A stretch of DNA of 64,000 nucleotides from contig DATMYF010000037.1 of NCBI GenBank assembly GCA_035561075.1, positions 21,732-85,731 of the forward strand, in the 5' to 3' direction. Shown here in pieces: positions 36,565 to 45,254 of this stretch. The stretch comes from JAMCRM01 sp035561075. Lineage in GTDB: Bacteria; Acidobacteriota; Terriglobia; Bryobacterales; Bryobacteraceae. Every line of letters begins with the position of its first letter. Position 1 is the stretch's first letter. The position numbers and the translations under genes are program-made. The notes beneath the pieces are model-generated. The model saw only the letters and a program-made list of their open reading frames with translations. It made no database searches and had not been told where the DNA came from.

Positions 36565-36587
36565 TGTCTCCCTCGGAGCCGGTGGGG

Positions 36588-37299
36588 TCATTCCGGCGCC
36601 GTGCTGCTGGCGCCTGGGCGTGCAGCGGCAGTTCGGCGCCAACATGTGGCATGTGTTGGGTCGTACTCCGACCCGGGTCTAAATCACGACGGCAGTTCAA
36701 ACGCCGTCATCTACCAGGACATGAGCACGCAACGGTTCTACACTTCCGCCACGGTGCGGAGGTACTAACTGCTGCACGCCTATCCGCAAATGAGCGGGCT
36801 GACGGCACGAAACAGCCCTGATGGCGAGGTCCGCACCGACAGTCTGGAGATGAGCTTCGAGGGGCGCTTCTCGAAGGGCTTCAGCTTTTACGTGGGTTAC
36901 ACTCACATGCGGGACGACGACGCCCGCGCCCGACGCGGGTCGGCCAACTGGGTCTTCGGCGGCTGGCAGCTCGGGGTGGTCTGGGAGGCGCAGTCCGGGG
37001 CGTTGCTGGACTCGGGAACCTGTTCTACTATGGGAACCTTGAGGAAATCAACACCGGGGAGCGGACGTTCGACCGTTGGTGCCAACTTCGAGCGCAGCTC
37101 GTCCAAAGCGCCGGCCAGTTTCCATGACCGGGTGTTCCCGACGCGCATCGACGGGCTGCGAGCTGACCCTACCAATGTCAACCGGACGCAGTTCGCGGCG
37201 CCGGACACGAATCCGCTGTCTTCGAATTTCGCAAAAGTTACGCTGCAATCGCAGACTAACAAACGGTACCTGCAAATCACGGGGCGGATCACGTTCTAG
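36588..37299 (+). pseudogene. Remnant of a TonB-dependent receptor C-terminal barrel
   Basis: Pieces of one receptor barrel appear in different frames. LGVQRQFGANMWHVL is followed by a frame change to HDGSSNAVIYQDMSTQRFYT. A TAA interrupts the gene before LLHAYPQMSGLTARNSPDGE. The GNLFYYGNLEEINTGERTFD segment lies in another frame, and NNPL-SSNFAKVTLQSQTNKR-type strands end in GRITF. At least two frameshifts, one stop and one internal deletion are present, and the signal, plug and most of the barrel are gone. It is a dead copy of an Oar/SusC-like receptor. Confidence 0.87.
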
Positions 37300-37381
37300 A
37301 CCGTTCGCGCACGCTCGCGGCCCGGTGGATTCAGCGCCTTGCCGGGCCGCGGAACTGGCAGGCAAGGGAAAGGCTGGCGAG

Positions 37382-38752
37382 ATGGGATTGGGAAGGATGG
37401 GCCGGCGGGACGTGCTAACGTCCCTGGCGGCAGGATTGAGTGTGATGCGTCTTGAAGGCGGGGGCAGGTACGGCCTGAGCGTCTTTCGCGCGGACGTCAC
37501 CCCACCGATCGGGGGACCGCTTTTTAATGCGGTGCGGGCACGGTCGGTGGCCGACCCGCTGGAGGCGCATGGGCTGGTGCTGACGGGCGGCGGGAAACCA
37601 CTGGTGCTGGCTGCGGTGGACTGGTGCGAAATCAGGAACGAGTCGTACGAACGGTGGCGGCGCGTGCTGGCGGAGGCTGCCGGTACGGAGAAGGAACGGG
37701 TGCTGGTGAGCTGCGTGCACCAGCACGATGCGCCTTACGTGGACGCGGTAGCGCAGCGGCTGCTCAAGGAGAACCGGGTGGCGGAAGACCTGTGCGACCC
37801 GGAGTTTGACGAGCGCGTGCTCCAGCGGGTGGCGGCGGCTGTGCGGGAGAGCGTGCGGAAGCCGCGCGCGATCACGCATGTCGGCGCGGGCAAGGGAAGA
37901 GTCGAGCAGGTAGCCTCGAACCGGCGATACGTCACCGACTCGGGGAAGGTGTCGTTTGGGCGTACGAGCGCAACTCGGGACGCGGCGGTGCGGGCGAAGC
38001 CGATCGGGACGATTGACCCTTGGCTCAAGACGGTCAGCTTCTGGGACGGCGAGCAGCCGGTGGCGGCGGTGAGCTGCTATTCCACGCACCCGATGGCGTT
38101 CTACGGGCAGGGCGACGTCTCGTGCGATTTTCCGGGGATCGCGCGCCGGGACCGGCAAAAAGAGATGCCGGGCGTCGCGCAGATCTATTGCACGGGCTGC
38201 GCCGGGGACACGATCGCCGGCAAATTCAACGATGGCAGCCCGCGGAACCGGCCGATTCTTGCAGCGCGCTTGCAGGAGGGGATGCGGGCGGCGTGGGCCG
38301 ACACGAAGCGGCGGCCGATTGCAGGGATCGGGTTCCGGTCGGTGCCAATGAAGCTCGCGCCGCGGCGCGAACCGGGTTTCAGCGTAGAGGACTACCGGCG
38401 CACCCTGGCGGACCCGAAAGCCACACGGGTGGACCGGTTCGACGCGGCGTTGGGGCTGAGCTGGCGGCAGCGGACGGACGCGGGCTATGCGATCGACGTT
38501 CCGGCGATCGACCTCGGGATCGCGCAGATCGTGCTGATGCCCGCCGAAACCTTCGTGCAGTACCAGATCTGGGCGCAGGAGATGCGGCCGGACACGATGG
38601 TGATGGCGCTGGGGTTCGGGGAATGCGCGCCGGGCTACATACCTACGGCGCAGGACGCCGCTGACGGTTACGACGATCATTACAGTTGGATCGCGTTTCC
38701 GGAATGCGAGCGGACCATGCGGAACGCGTTGGGCGCGGCGCTTAAAGCATAG
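37382..38752 (+). CDS. Neutral/alkaline ceramidase-like exported hydrolase
   Basis: A 456-residue protein with a Tat-type N-terminus (GRRDVLTSLAAGLSVM) and the zinc-hydrolase pattern of the neutral ceramidase-like group: LSVFRADVTPPIGGPL opening, VHQHDAPY and YSTHPMAFYG carrying metal-binding His residues. Ceramidases cut amide bonds of sphingolipids, but bacterial relatives of this length have varied or unknown substrates. RBS could not be judged strongly; the ATG at 37382 begins the Tat signal. It precedes two LamG/propeller proteins and may form a unit with them (15-base gap). Confidence 0.76.
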   Translation: MGLGRMGRRDVLTSLAAGLSVMRLEGGGRYGLSVFRADVTPPIGGPLFNAVRARSVADPLEAHGLVLTGGGKPLVLAAVDWCEIRNESYERWRRVLAEAAGTEKERVLVSCVHQHDAPYVDAVAQRLLKENRVAEDLCDPEFDERVLQRVAAAVRESVRKPRAITHVGAGKGRVEQVASNRRYVTDSGKVSFGRTSATRDAAVRAKPIGTIDPWLKTVSFWDGEQPVAAVSCYSTHPMAFYGQGDVSCDFPGIARRDRQKEMPGVAQIYCTGCAGDTIAGKFNDGSPRNRPILAARLQEGMRAAWADTKRRPIAGIGFRSVPMKLAPRREPGFSVEDYRRTLADPKATRVDRFDAALGLSWRQRTDAGYAIDVPAIDLGIAQIVLMPAETFVQYQIWAQEMRPDTMVMALGFGECAPGYIPTAQDAADGYDDHYSWIAFPECERTMRNALGAALKA

Positions 38753-38766
38753 GGCAGGGAAGGCAG

Positions 38767-40296
38767 ATGCTTACGCGGCGCACTTTTCTCGCAGGTGCGA
38801 TGACCGCGGCCGAAACGGAAGCGCCTGTTTTCCGGCACCGCGGCGGCGAGTTCAACGGGAGCGAGGCGGCCATCACGGCACCGGACGAGCCCAAACTGCG
38901 GTTCGGTACGGGGGACTTTTCGATCGCGGTGCGAGTGAACGCCCGCGGCGGCGGCGACATCGTGAGCAAGTACGACGCGGCGGCGCGCCGGGGGTTCACG
39001 CTGGGCATAAAGACGAACTACGTCACCACGAGCGCCGCGAATTACCGTAACCTCCATTTCGGCATCGACGCGGGTGTCACGGGCGAGTGGACGAGCCGTG
39101 GGCGGCCGGGGAACGCCATTCACGTTTTCGCGCTCACGGTGTTCGACGGGCGGCTGTACGCGGGCACGTGCGAGCCGGGGGAAGGGCAGGCAGGGCACGT
39201 GTTCCGGTACGCCGGCGGGGAGAGTTGGGAAGACTGCGGGAGCCCGGAGTCGTGCAATGCGATTTCAGCGCTGACGGCGTATGAAGGGAAGCTCTACGCC
39301 GGGTCGGCGCGGTATAACCTCGCCGGGTCGTCGCTGCCGGTGTCCCCTAACCGGGCGCCGGGGGGCAAGGTTTACCGCTACGACGCGGACGGGCGGTGGA
39401 CGGACTGCGGCAAGTTCGGCGAGGCGGATGCCGTGTTCGCTCTGACGGTGTACCGGGGGCGGCTTTATGGGTCCACGCGGTACCCGCCTGCGGGTGTGTA
39501 CAGGTACGAGGGCGGGCGGCGCTGGGAGTTCTGCGGCGCGCCGGCGGGCAAACGTATCGAGCCGATGGCGGTTTATCAGGGCGCGCTTTACGGCGGGAGC
39601 TTCGACGGCGGCGAGATTTACCGGTACGAAGGGAAGACGGAGTGGGCCAACGTGGGCACGCTGCCGGATACGACACAGACTTACAGCTTCGCGATCCACG
39701 GCGGGAAGCTCTACGCTTCCACGTGGCCGAACGCCACGGTGTTCCGGTACGACGGCGATGGGAGTTGGATGAACTGCGGGCGGCTGGGCGGGGAAAAGGA
39801 AGTGATGGGGATGGCCGTGTACAACGGCAGGCTCTACGCGGGCACCCTGCCCTCTGCCGAGGTTTACCGGTACGACGGTGGGCGGGCGTGGGTGCGCACG
39901 GGGCAACTCGACCGCACGCCGGAGGTGCGGTACCGGCGCGCGTGGTCGATGGCCGTGTACGACGGAAAGCTGTTCTGCGGCACGTTACCTTCGGGACGGG
40001 TGTACTCGCTCGAAGCGGGCCGGAGTGCGACGCACGACCGCGAATTCGGCAAGGGTTGGGTACATGTGACGGCGTTGAGGGCGGGCGGCAGGCTGCGGCT
40101 GTACGTGGACGGGAGGCGGGTGGCGGAATCGACGGAGTTCGATGGGTCGGCCTACGACGTTTCGAACGGTGAGCCGCTGCGGATCGGACTGGGCGACCAC
40201 GATTGTTTCGACGGGCGCATGCAGGATTTACGACTGTACGGCCGGGCGCTGGGGGAACGGGAGATTGCGGGGCTGGCGGGGCAACCGCTCCCGTGA
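38767..40296 (+). CDS. Exported protein: LamG-like domain interrupted by a seven-bladed propeller (copy 1)
   Basis: A 509-residue protein with a short Tat-type start (TRRTFLAGAM). The first half of a LamG/jelly-roll domain (about 28-104, FNGSEAAI, FGTGDFSIAVRV, DIVSKYDAAARRGFTLGI) is followed by seven repeats with an LYAGT-like core at about residues 130, 177, 234, 274, 315, 357 and 402, each ending in xVYRYxGGxxWxxCG. The second LamG half then closes the protein (about 421-505, RLRLYVDGRRVAES, MQDLRLYGRAL). The propeller thus looks inserted in the lectin fold. A likely glycan-binding or scaffold role is inferred. The first strand present in copy 2 is missing. Confidence 0.82.
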   Translation: MLTRRTFLAGAMTAAETEAPVFRHRGGEFNGSEAAITAPDEPKLRFGTGDFSIAVRVNARGGGDIVSKYDAAARRGFTLGIKTNYVTTSAANYRNLHFGIDAGVTGEWTSRGRPGNAIHVFALTVFDGRLYAGTCEPGEGQAGHVFRYAGGESWEDCGSPESCNAISALTAYEGKLYAGSARYNLAGSSLPVSPNRAPGGKVYRYDADGRWTDCGKFGEADAVFALTVYRGRLYGSTRYPPAGVYRYEGGRRWEFCGAPAGKRIEPMAVYQGALYGGSFDGGEIYRYEGKTEWANVGTLPDTTQTYSFAIHGGKLYASTWPNATVFRYDGDGSWMNCGRLGGEKEVMGMAVYNGRLYAGTLPSAEVYRYDGGRAWVRTGQLDRTPEVRYRRAWSMAVYDGKLFCGTLPSGRVYSLEAGRSATHDREFGKGWVHVTALRAGGRLRLYVDGRRVAESTEFDGSAYDVSNGEPLRIGLGDHDCFDGRMQDLRLYGRALGEREIAGLAGQPLP

Positions 40297-40331
40297 CTCT
40301 GTCGTGTCGGAAACAGACGAGGAGGAGCCGG

Positions 40332-41942
40332 ATGGCGACGGATTTGACGCGGAGGCATTTTCTGGCGGGCGGGGCGGCGCTCGCGGCGGGGCCGGTGAAG
40401 GGATTGATCGGGCACTGGCGCCTAGAGGGCGATGCGCGCGATACATCGGGAATGGCGCATCACGGTGAGAACCGCGGGGCCGAGCTCACGGCAGAGGGCG
40501 CGAAGTTCAACGGGCGCGCGGGGTATGTAGAAGTCCCGGACCGTCCCGCGCTGCGGTTGGGGACGAGGGATTTCACCATCACGGCGCGGATCTACACGGA
40601 ACGCGACCTCGACGATGTGGTGGGCGACATCGCGAGCAAGTACGACCCGGCGGCGCGGCGCGGGTTCACGTTCGGGGTGAAGACGAACGCGGTGACGTTC
40701 AGCGGGTCGAACGACCGGCAGGTGCAGTTCGGGATCGATAACGGGCGCATGGGTGAATGGCAGGATTGCGGACGCCCGGGGAACTGCATCTTTGCGATGG
40801 GGCTGATTGTGTTCGACGGGACGCTCTACGCGGGAACGTGCGAGGCGGGGAAGGAAGAGGCGGGCCACGTGTTCCGCTATGCCGGCGGCGGAAAGTGGTT
40901 GGACTGCGGCGCGCCGGACCGGGCCAACGCGATCTCCTCGCTGGCGGTGTACGAGGGCAAGCTGTACGCGGGGGCGACGCGATACAACCTGGGGGGGTCG
41001 GCGCTCCAGTCCTCGCCGAATCAGAACCCCGGCGGGCGGGTCTATCGCTACGAAGGCGGTGGGAAATGGACGAACTGCGGGAGGCTAGGGGAGTCCGTTG
41101 CGATTTCGGGTATGGCGGTTTACCGGGGCAGGCTGTACGCGGGTTCCCTGTATGCGCCGGCGGGGACGTTCCGGTACGAGGGCGGAGAGAAATGGGTTTC
41201 GTGCGGCACGCCCGGCGGGCGACGGGTAGAGGCGATGGCGGTGTACAACGGCGGATTGTACGGGACGGGGTACGACGCGGGCGAGGTGTACCGGTTCGAC
41301 GGGAAGGAGTGGAGCACGGTGGGGCGGCTGCCGGAGACCACGCAGACGTACGGGTTCACGATTTACGAAGGGAAGCTCTACGTTTCGACGTGGCCGACGG
41401 CGCGGGTCTACCGCTACGACGGCGACAACGACTGGGCGGACTGCGGGCGACTGGGCGATGAAAAGGAAGTGATGGGCCTGGCGGTGCACAACGGCAAGAT
41501 GTATGGCGGGACGCTGCCGCTGGCCGAGGTTTACCGGTACGAGACGGGCCGAACGTGGACGCGGACTGCGCAACTGGACAAGACCCCGGATGTGAAATAC
41601 CGTCGGGCGTGGTCGATGGCGGTCTACCAGGGCAAGCTGTTTTGCGGGACGCTACCTTCGGGGCACGTTTACTCGTTGGAGGCGGGGAAGAGCGTCACGC
41701 ACGACCGCGCGCTGGGAGCTGGTTGGCGGCATCTGGCGGCGGTGCGGGCGGGGAGAACGCTGAAGCTGTACGTGGACGGGAAACCTGTGGCGAGTTCAAT
41801 GCCGTTCGAGCCGGGCGAGTACGATATTTCGAACCGGCAGCCGCTGAAGATCGGATTCGGCGACCACGACTATTTCAACGGGATCATTCGGGACGTGCGG
41901 TTGTACAACCGTGCCCTGGCAGATGCGGAGATACGGGCGTAG
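40332..41942 (+). CDS. Exported protein: LamG-like domain interrupted by a seven-bladed propeller (copy 2)
   Basis: A 536-residue paralogue of the gene just upstream, with which it shares most of its length. The Tat-type start is TRRHFLAGGAAL, followed by the complete LamG beginning (GLIGHWRLEGDARDTSG) that copy 1 lacks. Seven LYAGT-type blades start near residue 165, and the second LamG half ends with IIRDVRLYNRAL. The ATG follows GAGGAGG. The two genes look like a tandem duplication with later divergence. Function unknown; a glycan-binding surface or periplasmic protein is likely. Confidence 0.83.
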   Translation: MATDLTRRHFLAGGAALAAGPVKGLIGHWRLEGDARDTSGMAHHGENRGAELTAEGAKFNGRAGYVEVPDRPALRLGTRDFTITARIYTERDLDDVVGDIASKYDPAARRGFTFGVKTNAVTFSGSNDRQVQFGIDNGRMGEWQDCGRPGNCIFAMGLIVFDGTLYAGTCEAGKEEAGHVFRYAGGGKWLDCGAPDRANAISSLAVYEGKLYAGATRYNLGGSALQSSPNQNPGGRVYRYEGGGKWTNCGRLGESVAISGMAVYRGRLYAGSLYAPAGTFRYEGGEKWVSCGTPGGRRVEAMAVYNGGLYGTGYDAGEVYRFDGKEWSTVGRLPETTQTYGFTIYEGKLYVSTWPTARVYRYDGDNDWADCGRLGDEKEVMGLAVHNGKMYGGTLPLAEVYRYETGRTWTRTAQLDKTPDVKYRRAWSMAVYQGKLFCGTLPSGHVYSLEAGKSVTHDRALGAGWRHLAAVRAGRTLKLYVDGKPVASSMPFEPGEYDISNRQPLKIGFGDHDYFNGIIRDVRLYNRALADAEIRA

Positions 41943-41949
41943 GCCTGAA

Positions 41950-41980
41950 CCGGCCGCGGCGCTCGGGAATCCGCGGCCGG
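41950..41980 (+). terminator. Perfect 10-bp stem after the propeller genes
   Basis: CCGGCCGCGG (41950-41959) pairs with CCGCGGCCGG (41971-41980). It follows the stop by seven bases and lies between converging genes. There is no clear T-tract, so it may be a bidirectional block. Confidence 0.65.
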
Positions 41981-42096
41981 CCGCCTCTGTCTTTAGCGAT
42001 GCTACTTAGCAGGTTTGCCGGATGGGTGCTTGCTTGTGTCGTGTGTTTCGGCAGACCGGTCCTTGTCGCCATGGGCGACGTTGCCGCCGGCGTGCT

Positions 42097-42438
42097 TCAC
42101 GACGTGCACCATCTTTTTTTACCGTTTACGTTGCGTTCGGTGATCTTCACCGGATCGCCGACTTTAAGGCCCGTCGCGAGCTTCATGGAGACATCGCGGT
42201 CGGTCAGGTCGAAGCTCTTGTCCATTGCGTTATCTACGTCCACGACGAGCTTCTGCCCTGGGTCCAATTCCTTGATGCGGCCGTAGGTCACATCGGCGTT
42301 TTTGGCGTCCTTGCCGTGGGTGCCGACATCGGCGGCCCGGTCGCGGTTACTGACTGCTTTGTTCTTATCCCCGGCCAGAGTCGGCCCGGCGAACAAGAGT
42401 ACCGAAAGAAGCAGAATCAGCAAGTGCTGAATTCGCAT
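42097..42438 (-). CDS. Small secreted protein, 3' end probably shifted at an A7 run
   Basis: A 113-residue protein with a signal peptide (MRIQHLLILLLSVLLFAGPTLA). The mature part is rich in Asp/Lys and ends RWCTS as read. AGGAGGTGG precedes the ATG. At the run of seven A (plus-strand T at 42114-42120) the other frame continues as KMVHVVKHAGGNVAHGD to a TAG at 42002, giving about 34 more well-composed residues. The displayed end is therefore suspect: a sequencing slip, a mutation, or transcriptional slippage. No family was recognised. Confidence 0.62.
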   Translation of the reverse strand: MRIQHLLILLLSVLLFAGPTLAGDKNKAVSNRDRAADVGTHGKDAKNADVTYGRIKELDPGQKLVVDVDNAMDKSFDLTDRDVSMKLATGLKVGDPVKITERNVNGKKRWCTS

Positions 42439-42524
42439 AGTATCCACCTCCTGAGTACCTGGAATGCAACTGGATCGCCGATGTAAGTCCATGACGGTGA
42501 GTTTTTATACCGTGATGGATAGTG

Positions 42525-43793
42525 TTATGGCCGAGACGGAAGATTGTCGGACGGCCGTTCAGGTGGGCCAGGGTGATATGAAACGGCCCCTTTCAGCTCT
42601 TGGAGCGCCGCCTCCGTCTTGCGCCACTCTTTGGAACGGTGGGGCGGCGCCGGAGCGGCGGCATAGAAGTCCGCGATGTTCTTTCTCAACTCGGGTGAAG
42701 CGCCCCGAAAGTCACGCTCCGCTAACTTGATCACAAGCTTGCCATAAGTTTTGTCCGCCAGCGGATACTCGCCCGGATGTACGCGGCGCCCGGTATCGAA
42801 GTCAAGGTTGACCAGGTCCAGGCGTCCCCTCCGTGCCTTCGCCAGCAGACCCCGGTAATCCTCCACGGTGCGATTGAAGCTCATCATGAAAAGACGCGCG
42901 GTCTCCGCGGTCGGCGGCCGGAAGGCCACCGCCTTGAACGGGCCAATTTTCGGCAGCAGGCGGAACAGAAGCGCCATCGCGCGCGCAAACGGGCCCGGGC
43001 GCTCATACCCACCGCCCCATTCTTTGCGGTATTCCGCTCGCGAGAGGGTATAAAGAAACTTCTCGCGGGTGATGCCTGGTGTTGCTTTCACTATCTCGTC
43101 CTGCTTCAATTCCCAAGCTATTTTCGTGCTCTCCGGGACAAGGTGCGCCACCGCGTAACGATAGCTGCCGAGGGCCAGGTCTACGCTGGCCATGACGTCT
43201 TTCAACTCCAGTGCGTACGTTTCGGCGAAACTGCGTTCGAGCACGTCTTTCGAGACCTTAAACCCGATAAAGTCGCGATAAGCCTTGGGCGCGTAGTTGC
43301 CCCGCGCAACCTGCAGCACGTCAAAACCGAATTCGGTCTTCAGGTGCGCGGCGGGGTTCTCGGCATAGGTAACCTCCTCGCCGTACTCGCTACGCAGTTT
43401 GGGGTAGAGCACGGGTACGGCGCGGTTGACGGCCAGCGGGTGGCCGCGGGTATCGGCGGCGTAATGGGCCAGCGCGCCGACGGCGAAGGCGTACTCGTCC
43501 AGGTCCCGCGCCTGCCGCAACAGCGATGCCACGAAGTCGCCGCTTCGCACGTAATGCACCAGGTCGCTGAACAGTTTGCTGCCGAAGGGGTAATAGCCCA
43601 TGTCCTGCAGAATTGAGCCGCCATAGGCGTAGGCGTGCGCCTCCACAAGCTGTTCGATAGTGGCCGCCGGGAAGCGCGATTTGAGCGCCGGCTCAATCGA
43701 ATCTTTCCAGGCAGTATCGATGATGGCTTGGTGCGTGAGCACGGAGTAACCGTGTATGGCCGGCGTGAGCGCGAACAGCAGGAGCAGCCGCAT
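42525..43793 (-). CDS. Zinc-dependent phospholipase C-like protein
   Basis: A 422-residue exported protein (signal MRLLLLFALTPAIHG). The S1/P1-nuclease-type phospholipase C fold is suggested by H21 in YSVLTHQAI and by H110, D114 and H118 in GALAHYAADTRGHP, which would hold zinc ions. Such proteins hydrolyse phospholipids or phosphoesters outside the cell. The C-terminal 180 residues are specific to this protein. It lies alone on the minus strand before the enolase-like gene. Confidence 0.78.
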   Translation of the reverse strand: MRLLLLFALTPAIHGYSVLTHQAIIDTAWKDSIEPALKSRFPAATIEQLVEAHAYAYGGSILQDMGYYPFGSKLFSDLVHYVRSGDFVASLLRQARDLDEYAFAVGALAHYAADTRGHPLAVNRAVPVLYPKLRSEYGEEVTYAENPAAHLKTEFGFDVLQVARGNYAPKAYRDFIGFKVSKDVLERSFAETYALELKDVMASVDLALGSYRYAVAHLVPESTKIAWELKQDEIVKATPGITREKFLYTLSRAEYRKEWGGGYERPGPFARAMALLFRLLPKIGPFKAVAFRPPTAETARLFMMSFNRTVEDYRGLLAKARRGRLDLVNLDFDTGRRVHPGEYPLADKTYGKLVIKLAERDFRGASPELRKNIADFYAAAPAPPHRSKEWRKTEAALQELKGAVSYHPGPPERPSDNLPSRP

Positions 43794-43830
43794 GCTACGA
43801 CATGATGGTGCACGCCTTGGGCCAAGCCGA

Positions 43831-45111
43831 TCACAATTTCACAATCTGGTGCTTCTTGATCCATTCCGGGTCAATATCGACTCCGAATCCCGGACCGGTG
43901 GGAACCTTGATCTTGCCTTTAACCACCTTCAAGGGCGATGTCTTGCATTCGAATTGTACGTTCGTTTGCAATCCCTTGAATTCATGATGCGCGCCGGCAT
44001 TCGGGACCGCGGACACAAACTGGATGTTGTAAACGTATCCCAGCCCCCCGCCGGACATGTGTGGGACGATGGTTTTCCCAAACGCAGCCGCCATGCGCGC
44101 GACTTTCATCGAGCGAATCAAGCCCCCGAAGTAGTAGTTATCGGGCTGCACAATCTCAATACCATCATGGGCAAGGAGCCAGCGAAAGCCATAGAAGCTG
44201 TTGTCCTGCTCGCCGTTAGCAATGGGTATTGTGAGCGCGTCGGCGACCTGTTTGATCTCCTCGATGTGGTCGAACATAACGGGCTCTTCGAAGTATTTGT
44301 AGTTATACTCTTCCAGCAGTTTCCCGACGCGTATGGCTTCCTGAACCGAATAGAAGCTGTTCGAGTCGGCATAAAGGGCCATGTCGTTGCCGAAGGTCTT
44401 GCGCACGAGCGGAATCATCTTCTCGGTCCTTCCGGGAGGGCCGACGGCATACATGTCGGTGGTCATGAACATGAGCCCGCCGACCTTGATCTTTAGCGCA
44501 TGCGCGTCATAGGCGGCGACGGCCTTCTTGATAAGTTCGATCGATTCCTCTACCGGCCTCTCGCGCCATTCGGTGGCCACGTACACGCCAACTTCGGGGT
44601 TGTGGATTTCGCCGATCAACTGGCCTACGGGCTTCTTGGCGATGCGTCCGAGCATGTCGAGGATTGCAAACTCGATCGTGGCCAGGGGCAGGCCGAGAGC
44701 AATCCCGTTATAGCGGAAGTTGAAGCCATAGATGTAGACCTTCTCCATGATCAGGTCCAACTCGCGTGCGTCCTTGCCAAGAAAGAAAGGTTGTAGATTT
44801 CGGAGGAAAATAGGAAACAGCGTGGACATTCCGCTGTGGCCGACGGAGATGCCTTCCGCGCCGTCACGCGAACGTACCCTGCAAAGGAACCTGTTGTCGA
44901 GACGAAGCAATTCGAGCGTTTCGATGATGACCGGTGTGTCAAACAACCGCTTCTTCAGCACGGGTTGTTTCAGTATGTCGTCGAGTCTGCTGTAGCGGGA
45001 ATGCAGTGCCGGGGAAGCCGCAGCGGCCGCCGCGGAGGAAGAACACAACGGTAGGGAGGCCAAGCCGCCACCCACGGTGGTCGAGATGAATTTGCGACGA
45101 TTGGCTGTCAT
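43831..45111 (-). CDS. Tat-exported enolase-superfamily dehydratase/racemase
   Basis: A 426-residue member of the mandelate racemase/muconate lactonising group. The signal NRRKFISTTVGGG is of Tat type. KIK at K207-K209 supplies the catalytic base, D249, E275 and E301 bind Mg2+, and H351 in IVPHMSGGG is at the place of the racemase His. The expected reaction is abstraction of a proton alpha to a carboxylate, for example sugar-acid dehydration. The exact substrate is unknown. It is divergent from the beta-helix gene. Confidence 0.85.
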   Translation of the reverse strand: MTANRRKFISTTVGGGLASLPLCSSSAAAAAASPALHSRYSRLDDILKQPVLKKRLFDTPVIIETLELLRLDNRFLCRVRSRDGAEGISVGHSGMSTLFPIFLRNLQPFFLGKDARELDLIMEKVYIYGFNFRYNGIALGLPLATIEFAILDMLGRIAKKPVGQLIGEIHNPEVGVYVATEWRERPVEESIELIKKAVAAYDAHALKIKVGGLMFMTTDMYAVGPPGRTEKMIPLVRKTFGNDMALYADSNSFYSVQEAIRVGKLLEEYNYKYFEEPVMFDHIEEIKQVADALTIPIANGEQDNSFYGFRWLLAHDGIEIVQPDNYYFGGLIRSMKVARMAAAFGKTIVPHMSGGGLGYVYNIQFVSAVPNAGAHHEFKGLQTNVQFECKTSPLKVVKGKIKVPTGPGFGVDIDPEWIKKHQIVKL

Positions 45112-45254
45112 GGATCGGTACTCCTGGATTTGATGCTTGCCGTTCGGGGGTCTCACGGTGGAGGCCGGGACCAGACTACCACACCATCCGGGCTGGAGGG
45201 AGCCAGTTTGCCGGTGGCTTGCGGACCGGCGCGCAAAATGAAACGATACGGAAC

